Below are positions 10,490 to 22,207 of a DNA stretch of 64,000 bases, piece by piece. The stretch is from the NCBI GenBank assembly GCA_033297205.1, contig MU859106.1, positions 124,001 to 188,000 of the forward strand, read 5' to 3'. The first letter of the stretch is position 1. Each line of letters starts with the position of its first letter. Made by a program: the position numbers and the translations under genes. The notes below the pieces were generated by a model, which worked only from the letters and a program-made list of their open reading frames with translations, did no database searches and was not told where the DNA came from. The stretch comes from Pseudoneurospora amorphoporcata (lineage: Eukaryota > Ascomycota > Sordariomycetes > Sordariales > Sordariaceae).

Positions 10490-12124
10490 TGCGTTTGAAT
10501 ATGTTTGTGGTTGTGGTCGTGTATGAATATCCTCCGAGTCAAAATGTGTATGGAATACTCGAGTCGAAAGACGAAAGTGTGAGGTAGGTCACCCGGTTAC
10601 AAGTGGTACCGAGTGTCAATGGTTTGTTGTTGTTATTCTTGTTGCGGATGTACTTGAGTTGTGTTTAGGCCGGACCCGAGATTCGAGATTCGAGATTCTT
10701 GCGTATGTAGGTGAAGGTAGGTGAAGGTACCTAGGCATGAAGTAGATACTAGCTCCAAAGGTAGAGTAAAGGTATTCTCGAACTCGATGAATGGCAAAGA
10801 AGAGTCAAGAGGGCAAGAAGATTGAAACGTCGAAACAAGCAAGTCATCCAACAATCCGAGAAATCTCATAGAGTGAGGATCTTTTTCAGGACTGGAAAAG
10901 GAAACGAAATAGTACAAGAGATTTTCATTATGGGTTTCCGGTTTCGTTGCAAACGTCGCAATCGGAACAAGATCGGAGGGTGTGTGTATCTCTCAGCTCT
11001 GTATTGTTGATGTAATATCACAGTGTAACACGCACTAGTATATCTCACTTAGACAGATCGAAAAGACTAAAGGGGTCTAAGAGATCCTGGAGGCTCCACC
11101 TACGATGGAGGTCGGAGGCTAAAGGGGAGCGAGCACGCTATTTAAGCTTTTTTTTCCTTAGCCTATCCTCTTGTAGTGTTAGATTCGACGGGACAAGCAC
11201 CTGAACGGGAACTTGCCGACGTGGTCAGGAATTCTAAACTCAAAACAGACATCAACTTCCTCGAAGCGCAGAAAGGAGCCATCCAGCCATGTTCCACACT
11301 TTCTCCTCTCTCAGTGGAGTAGGGCTGTGATGTTATTAAGATAAGCACATGTCTTGTCATTGGTTTCTTCCTTCACATGCATTTAGGAGATCGGACGACG
11401 GGACAAAAGAGAGACAGCCGGGCTGCTGGGGAAGGAGGGACGGGAGGGAAATCACAAGCCCCGTAGCGTCATTTCTCCGCAAAGCTTGAATTGTTCTTGG
11501 GTGGTGTCGATCCGATCACTGATTTGCAAATGGCATTCGATTCGGGAAAGGCCCGAATGAAGGGCTTCATTGGTGCTTCTGGTTGATGATATGTAGGTGG
11601 CTTTCGGTCGGGAATGGAGATAGTGGCAAAACTCCCAGCAATGGTTCGTACGACGCTATGGCGTCACAGTTCGTAGGGAAGAAGGGATGTTGATAGCTGG
11701 CGCCTCGTGTCAACACCATGTGAGACGGAGCGCCCCAGGAGATACTACCTGATGAATTGATGTCAGTGACTTCCTCAACGACTTCAAACGAAAGACGCAA
11801 AAACAAAACCCGCGACATGGAAATAAACCACAAACACCCAAATATTCTAAAATGATCACGCCATCATGAAATGATATCCTCTCCCATTTTTGATTTATCT
11901 TCCAGCGACCAACTACAGGTCCCACGCCTCGCTTGCTGAGCCAGATCTCAAAGAAATTCCCATAACTGAAGTCCAATAAAAACGAGCCCTGAAAAAAAAA
12001 AAGCCCTTGGGCCTCATCAGTAGGCAAAACGCTCAAGCAACATTTCCCTTGTGAAGCGCCCATCGGTCTCCGAAAAGAAAGACTGAAAAGCAAGAGATGC
12101 AACCAGCCTCTTCAAGCAACCCGA
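10490..12124. other. Intergenic between the RGGAGN protein gene and qde-1
   Basis: No gene is recognised. Open frames at 11567-11833 and 11710-12102 on the minus strand probably lie in the qde-1 3' UTR or spacer. A GGTAGGTGAAGGTACCTAGG-like TACCTA motif occurs at about 10715-10735. Confidence 0.45.
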
Positions 12125-15100
12125 CTAATAATCGCCATTCCCTGTGAAACCAACTCCATCAAGCTCCTGATCACCAATCAGATCATAGTCCTCCGGATCA
12201 GGGTACTCCGATCCATCGCCCTCCAGCCTGGCCACATACTGCCTCATGAACTTCTTATCCGGCATCAAGCCCGCGTACATGAACGCGGTCATCAGCGCCG
12301 GGGCGCCCTCGCCCGGCTTGCTCGTCATCTGCGCCTTGATGTACGCGAGCTGCCTGCCGGCCATCTGCCAGACAAACTTGGGGCTCTTGCGGTAGTACAG
12401 CTTGAAAGCCGTGCTGGCCCGCAAAAGAGCCCAAGTGTTCATCTCCCGGTCGGCAAGAAAGGACAGCTCGAGCAACCTGATCACCTTAGAATCATAGTTG
12501 GCTCCGGACTTGTCCAAGGCCTCGGGCGTAATGGCGCACCATTTCTCATAGACCTGGTTGACGCGGACAGAGTACGAGTCGGCGCTGTCTCTCATGTCCT
12601 TATTTTTGACCAACCTGCCGTATTCCTTTTCCACTTCGCCGATGCGGTTCTCGAGCGTGTCGAGTAGCAGTGCGCACGATCGCGACTTTTTGGCGAAATC
12701 TTTGAAGAACGCGTGGTAGGCTGCGAGCTCCGGATCCCAAAAGTGAGCACCATCCTCCGTGTCCTTGGCCGCTGTCATGGCGTTGTGAAAAGATTTTAAT
12801 TCCTTGTCGATTGTAGGCCTGGCGATGGTGAATTTTAGGTAGTCAATGATGTGGGTAGGCTCTCCGCGGCTCAGCCAGTTGTCGCTTTTATAACCTGGCT
12901 CAGGGAGGGACAACATGCCTCCAAGCAATTCCCTACGCAACTGGGCCCAGCTCGCTTCGTTGAAAATAATTCCCTGCTTGCTCTGATCGACGAGATTTCC
13001 AACCAGTGAACTCAGAATGATGGCCGGCTCGTTACAAACACTGTTATTAATGTAACAGAGCCTTTCCTTGTAATTCGTGCACATGCCTAAGAAGTTAGGC
13101 TGCATGGCGAAATGAAAACTCTTCTGGATCATATCGTATGTGGCCTGCTCCTTAGCCTCTGGGCTAGCGCTATATGCTTTAGCCTCTGGGCCAGCGCCGT
13201 ATGATGCCAAAATCTGCCCGAATGTCGTTTTGTCCTTCTTGAGGTACCTCGATAGGTCAGGCTCCGGAGGCATTTCCGCGTTGACGAAACCAGCGACAAT
13301 CTCCGGATCCCAGCAGACCCACGCCATATCACCGTCGTAGTCTCCACCAGATAGCTTCTTAGCAAGCGGTATATCTCCTTTAGTAGAGAAGATGATAACA
13401 TCCTTGAGCATATGAAGCTCTGGCTTGAAGACCGCTCGCACACGTTGGATATCACTGGGGAAATGGGCTGGAGATCGCGCCACCAGGACATCGCAGTCGG
13501 ATAGGAGTGTGAAAGACTCCTCCTCGTCTCTGAACTTGGACGAAAATCCGACATGAACCTCATTTTCCTCAAGCACGCCCCAGAAGTCGGCAATCATATA
13601 GATATACGCTGATCGACCGACGCGAATATTCAACTTAGACTTCAAGGTGTCGCATTTCCGCATTTGAAGATCCCAGGCGATGTCTTGCAAGAACTTTTGC
13701 TTCTTGGGATCAAACCCGCTGTTCATCAAGTAGTTTAGTGTCTCCTCTTGACTGTCAGGGAGCCCGGCAAGAAAAGGCACACGGCCGTGGCTAACTCGAG
13801 TTGCGCGGGTGGAGTAGCTCTCGTAGACCCATTGGCGAAATTCCACCGGACGATTCAATGCGTGCTTTTGCTCGCTGAACTGTCGTTGCAAATCGTTGAC
13901 GAGGCGGTCACCGATTGCCTGGCGCATCTTGACCTTGTCCATGGCCCTATCCTCCAGGACAGGTAACAGCTGCAGGTTGAGACCGGCCGACTTCAGTTCA
14001 GAAGCCACACTGCGGACTTCTAGGGTACGTTGATGTTTATCAACGAAGTCGCATTCCCATTTGCGCTGAGACGGGTATGTCTCGATCCAATCATCATTGC
14101 TGGTGTCGTCAACGTCGATAACCCACATTCCCTTAGCCGAACCAAACCGCCCTTGGACAGCAGAGGGCACATCGCCTAAACCGAGGACATCGCGGATCTT
14201 TTTGGCCACACTTCTCGACATGCGGCCTACACCGTCATTCATCACTTCGCCAGTGCCTGAAGGTGAAAGGATATCCGACTTGTGGTGTATGATTTGGTGG
14301 GGCTCCAACGTCATGATAGCGTATGTCTTACTCAGACCGAGCTGGATACGGGAGAACAGCTTGAGGTGCGGCTGCCAAGTGTTGTTGTCGAGTTGCAGTA
14401 GCCAGTTCAGCATTTTGCTAACTTTGAACTCGGTCCGTTGCTCCACAGGTTCCTCTGCAGGAACGACAGCTCTCTTGTTGAACACATCAGGTCGGAATGT
14501 GATGCCGGTCTCAGCAAAGAAGTGAACTCTCTCCTTGATGATGGGTTTTGGATCATCGGCGTGGAGGCGGAATTCCTTGAGAGGCTTCCTGTATCCGGCA
14601 TCTTTGGCAAAGAAAGCGCGCCAATGGCGGCCGACGAGGGAATGCGGCTCCTTTGTGAGCCACTGGATGACTTCTTCGACAGCACCTGGCTGTTTACTAA
14701 TAACCGGCGGAACGCTCGGGCTAGTGCTCGTAGGCGACGGTATAAGGATCTCGAAAAACCTATCAGGACCGAACCGACGGGTGAGTCGACAGCCCTGCTC
14801 GAACATGAGCGGCTTCAGCTTCACAAGGTAAAGGGGCGCAGTAGGCGAGCTGTCCGGGTTGTAGTCCAGTACAGCGGAAAGAACAACGGCACTGCCCTTG
14901 CTCTCAAAGTTGCCCGTCATTGCGGTTACGAACACGTCGTTGGCCGGCTTTTCTGGGAAGGCTTTGCCTCGGAAAGCATCGAGCTGGTAGAGGCTTTTCC
15001 AGATCTCCGTAACATCGTGCGCGGTAGACCAGGAAGGGTCGTACTTTAAGCCCAAGCTCTCGTCTTCCAAGTCCACTTTGCAGTGCATGAAGAGCCTGGT

Positions 15101-16363
15101 AACTTCCCATGCAACAGCGAGAGGAGCTTCGTGTAGCCATTTGGGGAATTTCGGCCAAATATCCTTCAGCCGAGCTGCAACCGCCGGTGCATGAACTTGA
15201 GCCTGAGGTTGAGCGCTTTGTTCGCCCCGAGCCAGTCCGTTTGAGCGACTCGGCTCGGGAATTCCACCCTCGCCACCAGAACTCGGAAAGGAATCGTAGA
15301 AACTGCTGAATGATGTCTCACCCTGGGACGACGAAGAAAGGAGCTGCTTCTCGATGCGAACCTTTGTTGTTCGTCCCTTGCTAGGAGATTCAGCCGAGTT
15401 TCCAGTCTCGAAGACCGCGGCATCCACAGGCCGCTTCTCCCTGGGTTGTGAAGCAGGAGCCTCCACACTATTCTGGGTGATGCTCTGGTTGTGACGACCA
15501 GTGCTGAAGACACTTGAGCCGTACGAAGTGCCTTGCGATGTAGTGAACGAATCCACCTGGTCCGCTCGTCTAGGACCTGTTGCCGTGGGATCCCTGGTAT
15601 TCGCATGCCGTCGAGTCGGTACTTTGTCCAGAGCGCTCGCAATAGGCACGGGCGGGACAGCGGCAGCGGCGACATTAGACAGCTTGCCCTTAGCCCGCTT
15701 GGTGCTTTGATTGGGATCTGCACTCTCGAGAGACGGCCGTTTAGAACCGGTACCGGTATTCACTGGGTCGGGAAACTTGAGGGGTATCGCTGCGCCGTGA
15801 GTAGGAGGACCTGTGGCCGCGCGAGCCAACGAGCGTTTGGGCGGATCAGCGAAAGTGACATTGGCAGGCTCATCGTTCCGTTTGGTAGTGGTGGGGGTTG
15901 GGCGGCTTAGGCCGCTTGGGCCGCTTCGAGTTCTTCCAAACGTCCGAGCTGGCGTGTTGTTAGGAGGTGGCATAAACCTATTAAGCACCTCGAGCAACAC
16001 GGTCTGCAACTGCCATTGTTGGCCCGGAGTCACAGCGCGTGGGGGTTCTTTGGACCACGGAAGGGTATCTGGGTCGGCGTGGGCCTTTGGTACCCAGTTT
16101 GAGCTCGCAGCTTTGGCCTCGATGAAGAAGTTGGCTTCTGCTTGTTGCAGGGACTCATCCTTCTGCCAGTATAGAAAGTTGAGAGCTCGGTATATCTTGT
16201 CATGGCGCCCGAAACTCTCGTCTCCCTCGGCCAGCTTCTTCCGGCGGTGCGGGGTGAGACTTGCGTCTGCGACGCACTGGATGCCCAGGTTATAGTCGGT
16301 ATTGAGCCGGTTGATGATTTCCTCGACGGGAGTATTCCTCTTTCTAGGAGTAATAGGGTTCAT
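12125..16363 (-). CDS. qde-1: QDE-1, cellular RNA-dependent RNA polymerase of the quelling pathway
   Basis: A single uninterrupted exon encodes 1412 residues. The catalytic motif GGDYDGDMAW is intact, with Asp at 1008, 1010 and 1012, one residue offset from D1007/D1009/D1011 in N. crassa as I recall. QDE-1 makes double-stranded RNA from aberrant single-stranded RNA in gene silencing and qiRNA production; it is also reported to use DNA templates. It is homologous to the double-psi beta-barrel subunits of DNA-directed polymerases. The first ~370 residues are Ser/Pro/Lys-rich and probably disordered, with many RR/KR patches. The conserved polymerase body follows. The ATG at 16363 opens MNPITPRKRNT. 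There is no frameshift or missing catalytic residue, so the gene looks functional. It is divergent from the Zn2Cys6 gene at 19021, with a 2.66-kb spacer. Confidence 0.96.
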   Translation of the reverse strand: MNPITPRKRNTPVEEIINRLNTDYNLGIQCVADASLTPHRRKKLAEGDESFGRHDKIYRALNFLYWQKDESLQQAEANFFIEAKAASSNWVPKAHADPDTLPWSKEPPRAVTPGQQWQLQTVLLEVLNRFMPPPNNTPARTFGRTRSGPSGLSRPTPTTTKRNDEPANVTFADPPKRSLARAATGPPTHGAAIPLKFPDPVNTGTGSKRPSLESADPNQSTKRAKGKLSNVAAAAVPPVPIASALDKVPTRRHANTRDPTATGPRRADQVDSFTTSQGTSYGSSVFSTGRHNQSITQNSVEAPASQPREKRPVDAAVFETGNSAESPSKGRTTKVRIEKQLLSSSSQGETSFSSFYDSFPSSGGEGGIPEPSRSNGLARGEQSAQPQAQVHAPAVAARLKDIWPKFPKWLHEAPLAVAWEVTRLFMHCKVDLEDESLGLKYDPSWSTAHDVTEIWKSLYQLDAFRGKAFPEKPANDVFVTAMTGNFESKGSAVVLSAVLDYNPDSSPTAPLYLVKLKPLMFEQGCRLTRRFGPDRFFEILIPSPTSTSPSVPPVISKQPGAVEEVIQWLTKEPHSLVGRHWRAFFAKDAGYRKPLKEFRLHADDPKPIIKERVHFFAETGITFRPDVFNKRAVVPAEEPVEQRTEFKVSKMLNWLLQLDNNTWQPHLKLFSRIQLGLSKTYAIMTLEPHQIIHHKSDILSPSGTGEVMNDGVGRMSRSVAKKIRDVLGLGDVPSAVQGRFGSAKGMWVIDVDDTSNDDWIETYPSQRKWECDFVDKHQRTLEVRSVASELKSAGLNLQLLPVLEDRAMDKVKMRQAIGDRLVNDLQRQFSEQKHALNRPVEFRQWVYESYSTRATRVSHGRVPFLAGLPDSQEETLNYLMNSGFDPKKQKFLQDIAWDLQMRKCDTLKSKLNIRVGRSAYIYMIADFWGVLEENEVHVGFSSKFRDEEESFTLLSDCDVLVARSPAHFPSDIQRVRAVFKPELHMLKDVIIFSTKGDIPLAKKLSGGDYDGDMAWVCWDPEIVAGFVNAEMPPEPDLSRYLKKDKTTFGQILASYGAGPEAKAYSASPEAKEQATYDMIQKSFHFAMQPNFLGMCTNYKERLCYINNSVCNEPAIILSSLVGNLVDQSKQGIIFNEASWAQLRRELLGGMLSLPEPGYKSDNWLSRGEPTHIIDYLKFTIARPTIDKELKSFHNAMTAAKDTEDGAHFWDPELAAYHAFFKDFAKKSRSCALLLDTLENRIGEVEKEYGRLVKNKDMRDSADSYSVRVNQVYEKWCAITPEALDKSGANYDSKVIRLLELSFLADREMNTWALLRASTAFKLYYRKSPKFVWQMAGRQLAYIKAQMTSKPGEGAPALMTAFMYAGLMPDKKFMRQYVARLEGDGSEYPDPEDYDLIGDQELDGVGFTGNGDY

Positions 16364-16384
16364 TTGTGCCGTGGAAGATCGGGC

Positions 16385-16470
16385 CTGGAGAAGTAAACAA
16401 CCAAGTTAGCGCAAAGGTAAAATAAATCGACCACCGCGGCAGGGGAAGATAACGCGACTGTGAGATATAC
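16385..16470 (-). other. Predicted 5' UTR intron of qde-1
   Basis: Read on the minus strand, a GTATAT donor at 16470, a GCTAAC branch motif and a CTTCTCCAG acceptor ending at 16385 define an 86-nt intron just 21 bases upstream of the qde-1 ATG. The three signals are in the right order and spacing for this genome. No transcript evidence is available here. Confidence 0.5.
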
Positions 16471-19020
16471 CTAATTTCCCGACTTGAGCCTTTACAGAGC
16501 GGGAGCGTCTTGGGCGTCTTGGGCGACGAATGTGCGAGAGTCAACAATACCACTGTGGTTGCCCTCCAAGGCTTTGCGGTTGTCAAGGTGAGCGAGAGGT
16601 AAATCTTCGCGACGTTGATCCTCGTAGGTTTTTGACTTCGATTAACCGGTTTTCGTGAGATCAACCTTGGCCATATCCGCTCGTCTCGTTTGCTTCACAA
16701 ATTTGGGATCGAGGAGCAAAAGCAGGCGCAGCGGGGAAAGGCGAGTTGGGTTGGGATTTGGGCTGATCGAGTTCAAAGACACGGTTCGCGTAAAGCGGGA
16801 CAAGGTGAATTTTCGTGGTCGTGATGGTGCGAGATGTTTGAACACGTTTGAGCATTTCGGACGAACCTGGGCGAGCTTTGTGCCGAACGTGGTTATAATT
16901 GGGCAACGCCCGGAATTGACTTGGGCAAAAGCTTCGTCTGATCTGAGGGAACGTTCACTCGCAATGGATGGCTACAGAAGCGCGCCGAGCTGTCGACTGT
17001 TTGGGCTGGTTGCCGATTATTTTATCGCGGATTCGTCCCAACCCAGGTCGATACGTTTCCAGATCAAGGCCAAACCGCTGGAAGAAGCTGCCACGGAATC
17101 GAAACGGCCTCTGTCGCGCAATTGGTTCCATTCAGCCCGGTGTTCCAAGGAGCGCGGCGGTAGTGGTACTGCTGGTATGGGTGGTGATGCATCACTGGTG
17201 GTGGTGAAGGGTAGCCGCCGTGGCCGCGCAGGAGTCGCAGGCTCGCAGCCTTTTCGCATGCGACGGGCCCATTTTGGGACTGGCTGTATGCACCCTTTGA
17301 ACGCCCATCTTTTTGCGTTTACTTGCAGAAGTTGCAGGGGATGGCAGCCCTAGTGACAGGCCGCTGCTGTCAGGGTCGTGGGGAGTGGGGGATCGGATGG
17401 AAAATCATGAGGTGAAGGGCATGAGAGAGCATGTTGAGCGGTAACGGGTTCTGCCATCTGTCACGGAGCGAGAGGAAAGATTTGCAGTTCCAGACTTTGG
17501 TTCTTTTAATTTCTTTAAATCGCCGTCGTTGCTTCCAGGAACACGAACCAACCGGTCTGCTGCCTGGCATGGTCAAGAAGGAACGGCCCGCAAAGTCCAG
17601 GCAGCGCAGGTGAGGTTCTGGTTCTTGCCCGGGGACAGGCTCCAAAAGGCGGGGCTACAGAAAAAGAGGTTGACTGTGGGGGATACATGCGTATTATTAC
17701 ATAGTTACAAGTGGCTGTATGATATGCTGTGCTGCTATTTGCATTTATATGCCTAACATACGCACGCAAAAACGCTTTAACGAAGAGTTTGACTAGGCGT
17801 GCTTAGGGCCTGTTCCCGTCGAGGACGGATCCGCTCGTGCCATGCCATTGGCCAGAGCTAGGCAAATGCAACCTTGACAATTTGTTGCAGGCGACATATC
17901 GATGTGCGTGCCAACCAACACATAGTAATTGTCTTGGAGTTTAAACATCGAGAAACATCAACTCCTGCGTGCCACTTTGCACCATTGAATGTAAAGAACC
18001 TTTATTGGAACAACCTCCAATTCTCCCACCGGTCTCTTCAAAACGAACACCAGACGAATGGTCTAAAGATGATGTCACACAGGCGTGCTTGTCTTTGTTC
18101 CCGAGAGACTGTACCCTGTCTCCTATTAGACTACCCCGAAATGGGACCGCAATAAACTTACTACACAGTAAGGCTACTAGTAACATGGGAGAGACATGAG
18201 GGTTGAGACCCCAAAGAATTCGATTTCGGTAAGGAGCAAGCTTTGAATGAACTGACCACATTACCAACACTCGTTGTTGTTGGTTATTAAAGGATGTCGG
18301 AAAGTGCCCTGAGGCCTGAGCATCAAGGGAGAAATCGAGACCCCGACACGGGAGTCACCACCACTATTGAGACTGGGCGCGTCAAGGAAGCCGGCTAGCC
18401 ATCCAATAAACAGTCCGCCACTGTGACTGCGCACACGTTCCCACTCACACATTTCAAAAGACATTCCGCCAATTCCGAACCCCTCATATCCAAAAGCGTT
18501 CTCGGCTTCTTTTATCACCCCAGAGTGCCCTCCCTTCGGATTTGCATCGGTATTCCCTCCGTCACCCACTCTCGACCCCTTTCCCGAATCCAGGGCCCCG
18601 TGTCCATCAAAGTCAATCCCTTTCCCTCCCTCGAATAGCCGCGGATCCACCAATCCCAAGCCCTTGGCGCTGCCGAGTTGCGTTTGCAGTTGTGCATAGG
18701 CTCAGAGGCTCATAGGGCACTCCGAGGTACTGTACACCATACTAGTACCTTCCGATTCGCTTCGTCGTCGATCGGGTCGTCGCCCACACTCACAGAAAGA
18801 GAGTGACGGCTGACGACTGGACCGGAGAGAGACACTACTCCGAAAGTAAGGAACGAGTGCTTGGATGGTGGTCTGGCGGACCCCGTTCCCCGTCCCCGTT
18901 CCCCGTTCCGGCCTTCATCCCGTCCAAGGTCTACCACGTCCCGCCTCCGCATCCGCCCCAGCCCCGACTCGTAGGTATAGCCCTCGTATAGTCATATAAC
19001 ATATAACTACAGCAAAGGCC
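16471..19020. other. Divergent intergenic region between qde-1 and the Zn2Cys6 gene
   Basis: It holds the leader and promoter of both divergent genes. The open frame at 16655-17353 (+) opposes the qde-1 leader and has no recognisable domain. Around 18886-18910 there is a CCCCGTTCCCCGT-type C-rich repeat. The reading frame of the regulator can be extended upstream only without an ATG. Confidence 0.45.
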
Positions 19021-22000
19021 ATGTCCATGTCCGACTCCCATGAGAGCCCCAACCTCGAGGATCTGACTCCCGAGGAGGCCAACCGCATCATCCATTCCCA
19101 CCGCAAGGTTCGATATGGTAAGTGGGTCTCTCTTTAGTTATTCATCATCATCAGCTACTTCATGATTATCCATTGTCCACTTTCATGTAGGCTCATGTGA
19201 GGCTGTGGTACCATGGCCGCATTGCCCCCCGTGCCCCGTTCTCGACCCCCGTGTCCCAGCAGTCCGGTTCACAAGTCCGTGACCATGATCTCCCGACATG
19301 CACCTCAACTACTACTACCTTGCCCTGCCCATCCATGCTTGGCGTCCCTTCCCGTCATCGAGTGGCTGCTTAGCACCTACATACCCTCATATCAACTTCT
19401 TTACTTACCTTAACCCCCTTCACAGGTACTGCCTGCTGGCCCTGCAGACAGAGAAAAGTAAAGTGTGACAACAAGAGCCCATGTGAAAACTGCGTCAAGC
19501 GGGAACACCCACAGCTCTGCTCCTACAAGCCAAACAAGTCAGCATCCGGAAAACCATCAGCGGTTTCCACTGATCTCTCTCACACCAAGAAGAGGCCACA
19601 CTCACCAGACGCTCACGAAGGCCGGCGCTTGAGCCATGAGGCCCGTGAATCAATAAGAACATACGGTGTGTCCTACAACCTCCCTTGCCATGCATTTCTC
19701 CAAGGTTAGTGATCTCATCTAACCATTCTGTTAGAGCCCGAAGCCGTGGAGATCACGCGTTATGTTGGCCAGAATAGCATCCCAGCGCTTCTAAGAGAAC
19801 AAACTGCCGCAACCGATGAACCACAAGACGTAAACTTTATACGCCAAGACATGCGTTCCCTCTTGGGGCTCGATAACTCGGCCCCCTTTCCGCTTATGTC
19901 CTCCCGACATCTGGACAGGCTGACGTCCGATATCTCATCCGAACTGCCATCCGACCGGGAGGTCATGAAGTGCGCATTTTCACCCCTCCTGACATGACAC
20001 CTTTCAAAGCAAAAAAAAACTTAGACTTACACCGTTTAGACTTTTCCGAACCTACAAGGAAATACCCCAGCCATTCTGGGGCTTCGTTATCGACCTAGAC
20101 GACCTCGAGTCCCGGTTGATGATCTATCTCGAAGATAGAGCAAAGAACGCTAGAGCTGCGACCAAGACAACAAAGCCTGTCTCTGCATCATGGCTTGCCA
20201 TTCTATTCGCCGTCCTTGCGGTCGGCTCCCAGTACCACGAGACCCCATACCATATCCGAACGAGAGATGCGCAAAAGTACATTCAAATCTCGTTCCACTT
20301 CCTGAGGCTGGGTAACTTTTTGTTAAGGCAAGTACAGTAGGTGCATTCAATGCCAATCAGATGACAGGCTGACCGTATGTAGGCCGAACCTTGACTCGAT
20401 ACAAGCCATGATGATGACAAGCTTCGTATTACTCAACGACATGAAAGCTGAAGCATCATGGGCTTTGCTTGGACTCACTTGTCGATTGGCGCAGTCCCTT
20501 GGCCTCCACCGTCCACAGGTTCTTGACGGCCGTCAGTCGGCGGAAATTGTGAACAAGGAAATGTCCAGAAGAAGACTTTGGTAAGATGATATTTAGGAAG
20601 ACCCGTTACCACATACTAACTTGGCCTCCAGGTGGACTTGCCTCTGGCACGATACGCTCACTTCATTATCCTTTGACCGATCACCAATGACCAACATCGC
20701 CTGTTGTCCTATTCCCCTCTCACCGACGGCCGAGACAGAAGGATGGTCTTACATTGAAGCCATGTACCACCTCTGCCAAATCATCTCGCAGCGCCTCAAC
20801 CCCGATGCAGCGGCCACGGCTACGTACACGCAAATCCTCACCAACTGCGCCGACGTGGAAAGCATACGAGACAAACTCATTGTACAACTCCGCACCAAAG
20901 ACGCCTGCAAATCGGCCATGGACCGACTCCAGCACTACGCCATCCGACTGCACACGTCCTTCATCGTCTCGGTGTGCTGCCGACCCGCCCTCCAGCGCGA
21001 AAACAGCCGGCTCGAAAAAACGCAAAAGAGATACCTGGCGGACAAATGCAAAGAGAACCTGACGGAAACAGTGCGCATGTTCCTCGCCATGCACCAGCTC
21101 TCGGTGATCCCTACGCGCTCCTGGGCGTTTACCTACCACGGGCTGTCGTCAGCGGTCCTGCTCGGCATTCTAGGAGAAACCAAAGCCGACCCCGAAGTAC
21201 GGCAGCTCCAAGGCGATTTGATTTCGGCGCTGTCGGCCACGGCAGCCAAGGAGCAGACGTCGCCGCAACCGCACATCCCGCGGTCCGATCACGACATTGA
21301 GCTCTCAGGCCCGCTGTCGCGGGCGTTGACTGCGCTCAAAAACATCTACGACCATGGATCGGTGGTCGGTCCGCCGGGGGGGATTAAGCGCGAGGGAAGC
21401 ATTTCCGGCGCTGGATCGGGCACGAGAACGCCCTTGTCATTGCAGATTAATCAGCTTGCGGGACTTCCTCCTAATGGGTATCCGTTGTATGGTCTTGTAG
21501 CAGCAGGAGGAGGACAGGATCAACAGGGAAGAGGAGGAGCAGCAGCAGGAGGTGCAGGAGGTATGCAGCAGCAGCAGCAGCAGCAGCAGCAGATGGGAGG
21601 AGCGGCGGGGGGTCAAGCGTTGGATCCGCATCAGAGTGCTGCGTTGGCTATGGCGGAGATGCAGCAGCAGAATCAGAATGGGGGACAAGGACAGCAGCAG
21701 CAGCAGCAGCAGCAGATGGGTACGGCAGGGGAGTATCAGGGGTATGTCTTTTTTTCCATCACGTATCTGAACGACGTTGTGGGGAAAGGAAGGGTGCTAA
21801 CGGAGAGAGAAACAGGGTACCGTACAACATGCCACCTCTCCAACAAGCACGGGGTGCCGCCGCTGTGGCCGGTCCGGGCCCGGATGGCGCTGTAGGTGGA
21901 ATGGCGCAGGGTATGTCGCAGTTTGATCCGGCTGCTTATATGTCGCCGATGGATCTTTATGATTCCATTTTCTGGGGTACGTGCTATGTTAACCCTTGTC

Positions 22001-22149
22001 TTTCCATTTTGGTTGGGCTGCTTTGCTGACAGTGGCTTTCGCGAATAGAATCGCCTGACCCCTTCAACACGGGCGTAGACACGATGAATTTCGACTTTCT
22101 AGCCCATCCACCACCTGGCCAGCCAGCTCAGCAGCAGTTCTATTTTTGA
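19021..22149 (+). CDS. Zn2Cys6 fungal-specific transcription factor
   Basis: Eight exons: 19021-19117, 19426-19665, 19735-19969, 20040-20327, 20383-20580, 20632-21741, 21816-21976 and 22049-22149. They give 809 residues. The binuclear zinc cluster is split by intron 1: C36-x2-C39-x6-C46-x5-C52-x2-C55-x8-C64. The middle homology region (Fungal_trans) is recognised by ...GLTCRLAQSLGLH and RRRLWWTCLWHD at the exon 5/6 join. The C-terminus has two polyglutamine tracts (Q9 near 21565, Q8 near 21695) and Gly/Ala-rich linkers, likely activation or spacer regions. Intron 4 begins GCAAGT, a GC-AG intron; no other splice keeps the frame. It should be a nuclear DNA-binding regulator. Targets are unknown, and I cannot assign a named orthologue. 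Confidence 0.92.
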
Positions 22150-22179
22150 TTTGACGGCGTTCGGGTTTTGCATTTTGCG

Positions 22180-22207
22180 AAGGAAGGAAGGAAGGAAGGA
22201 AGGAAGG
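22180..22207. repeat. (GGAA)n microsatellite
   Basis: Seven tandem AGGA/GGAA tetranucleotides lie about 30 bases beyond the stop codon of the Zn2Cys6 gene, in its presumed 3' UTR. Confidence 0.9.

Noticed and set aside
11567..12102. Minus-strand frames next to qde-1
   Set aside because: No family features, a position consistent with 3' UTR, and a Phe-rich chance composition.
21560..21720. CAG repeats considered as a repeat array or CRISPR-like element
   Set aside because: They encode polyglutamine within the Zn2Cys6 protein. There are no spacers, and the genome is eukaryotic.
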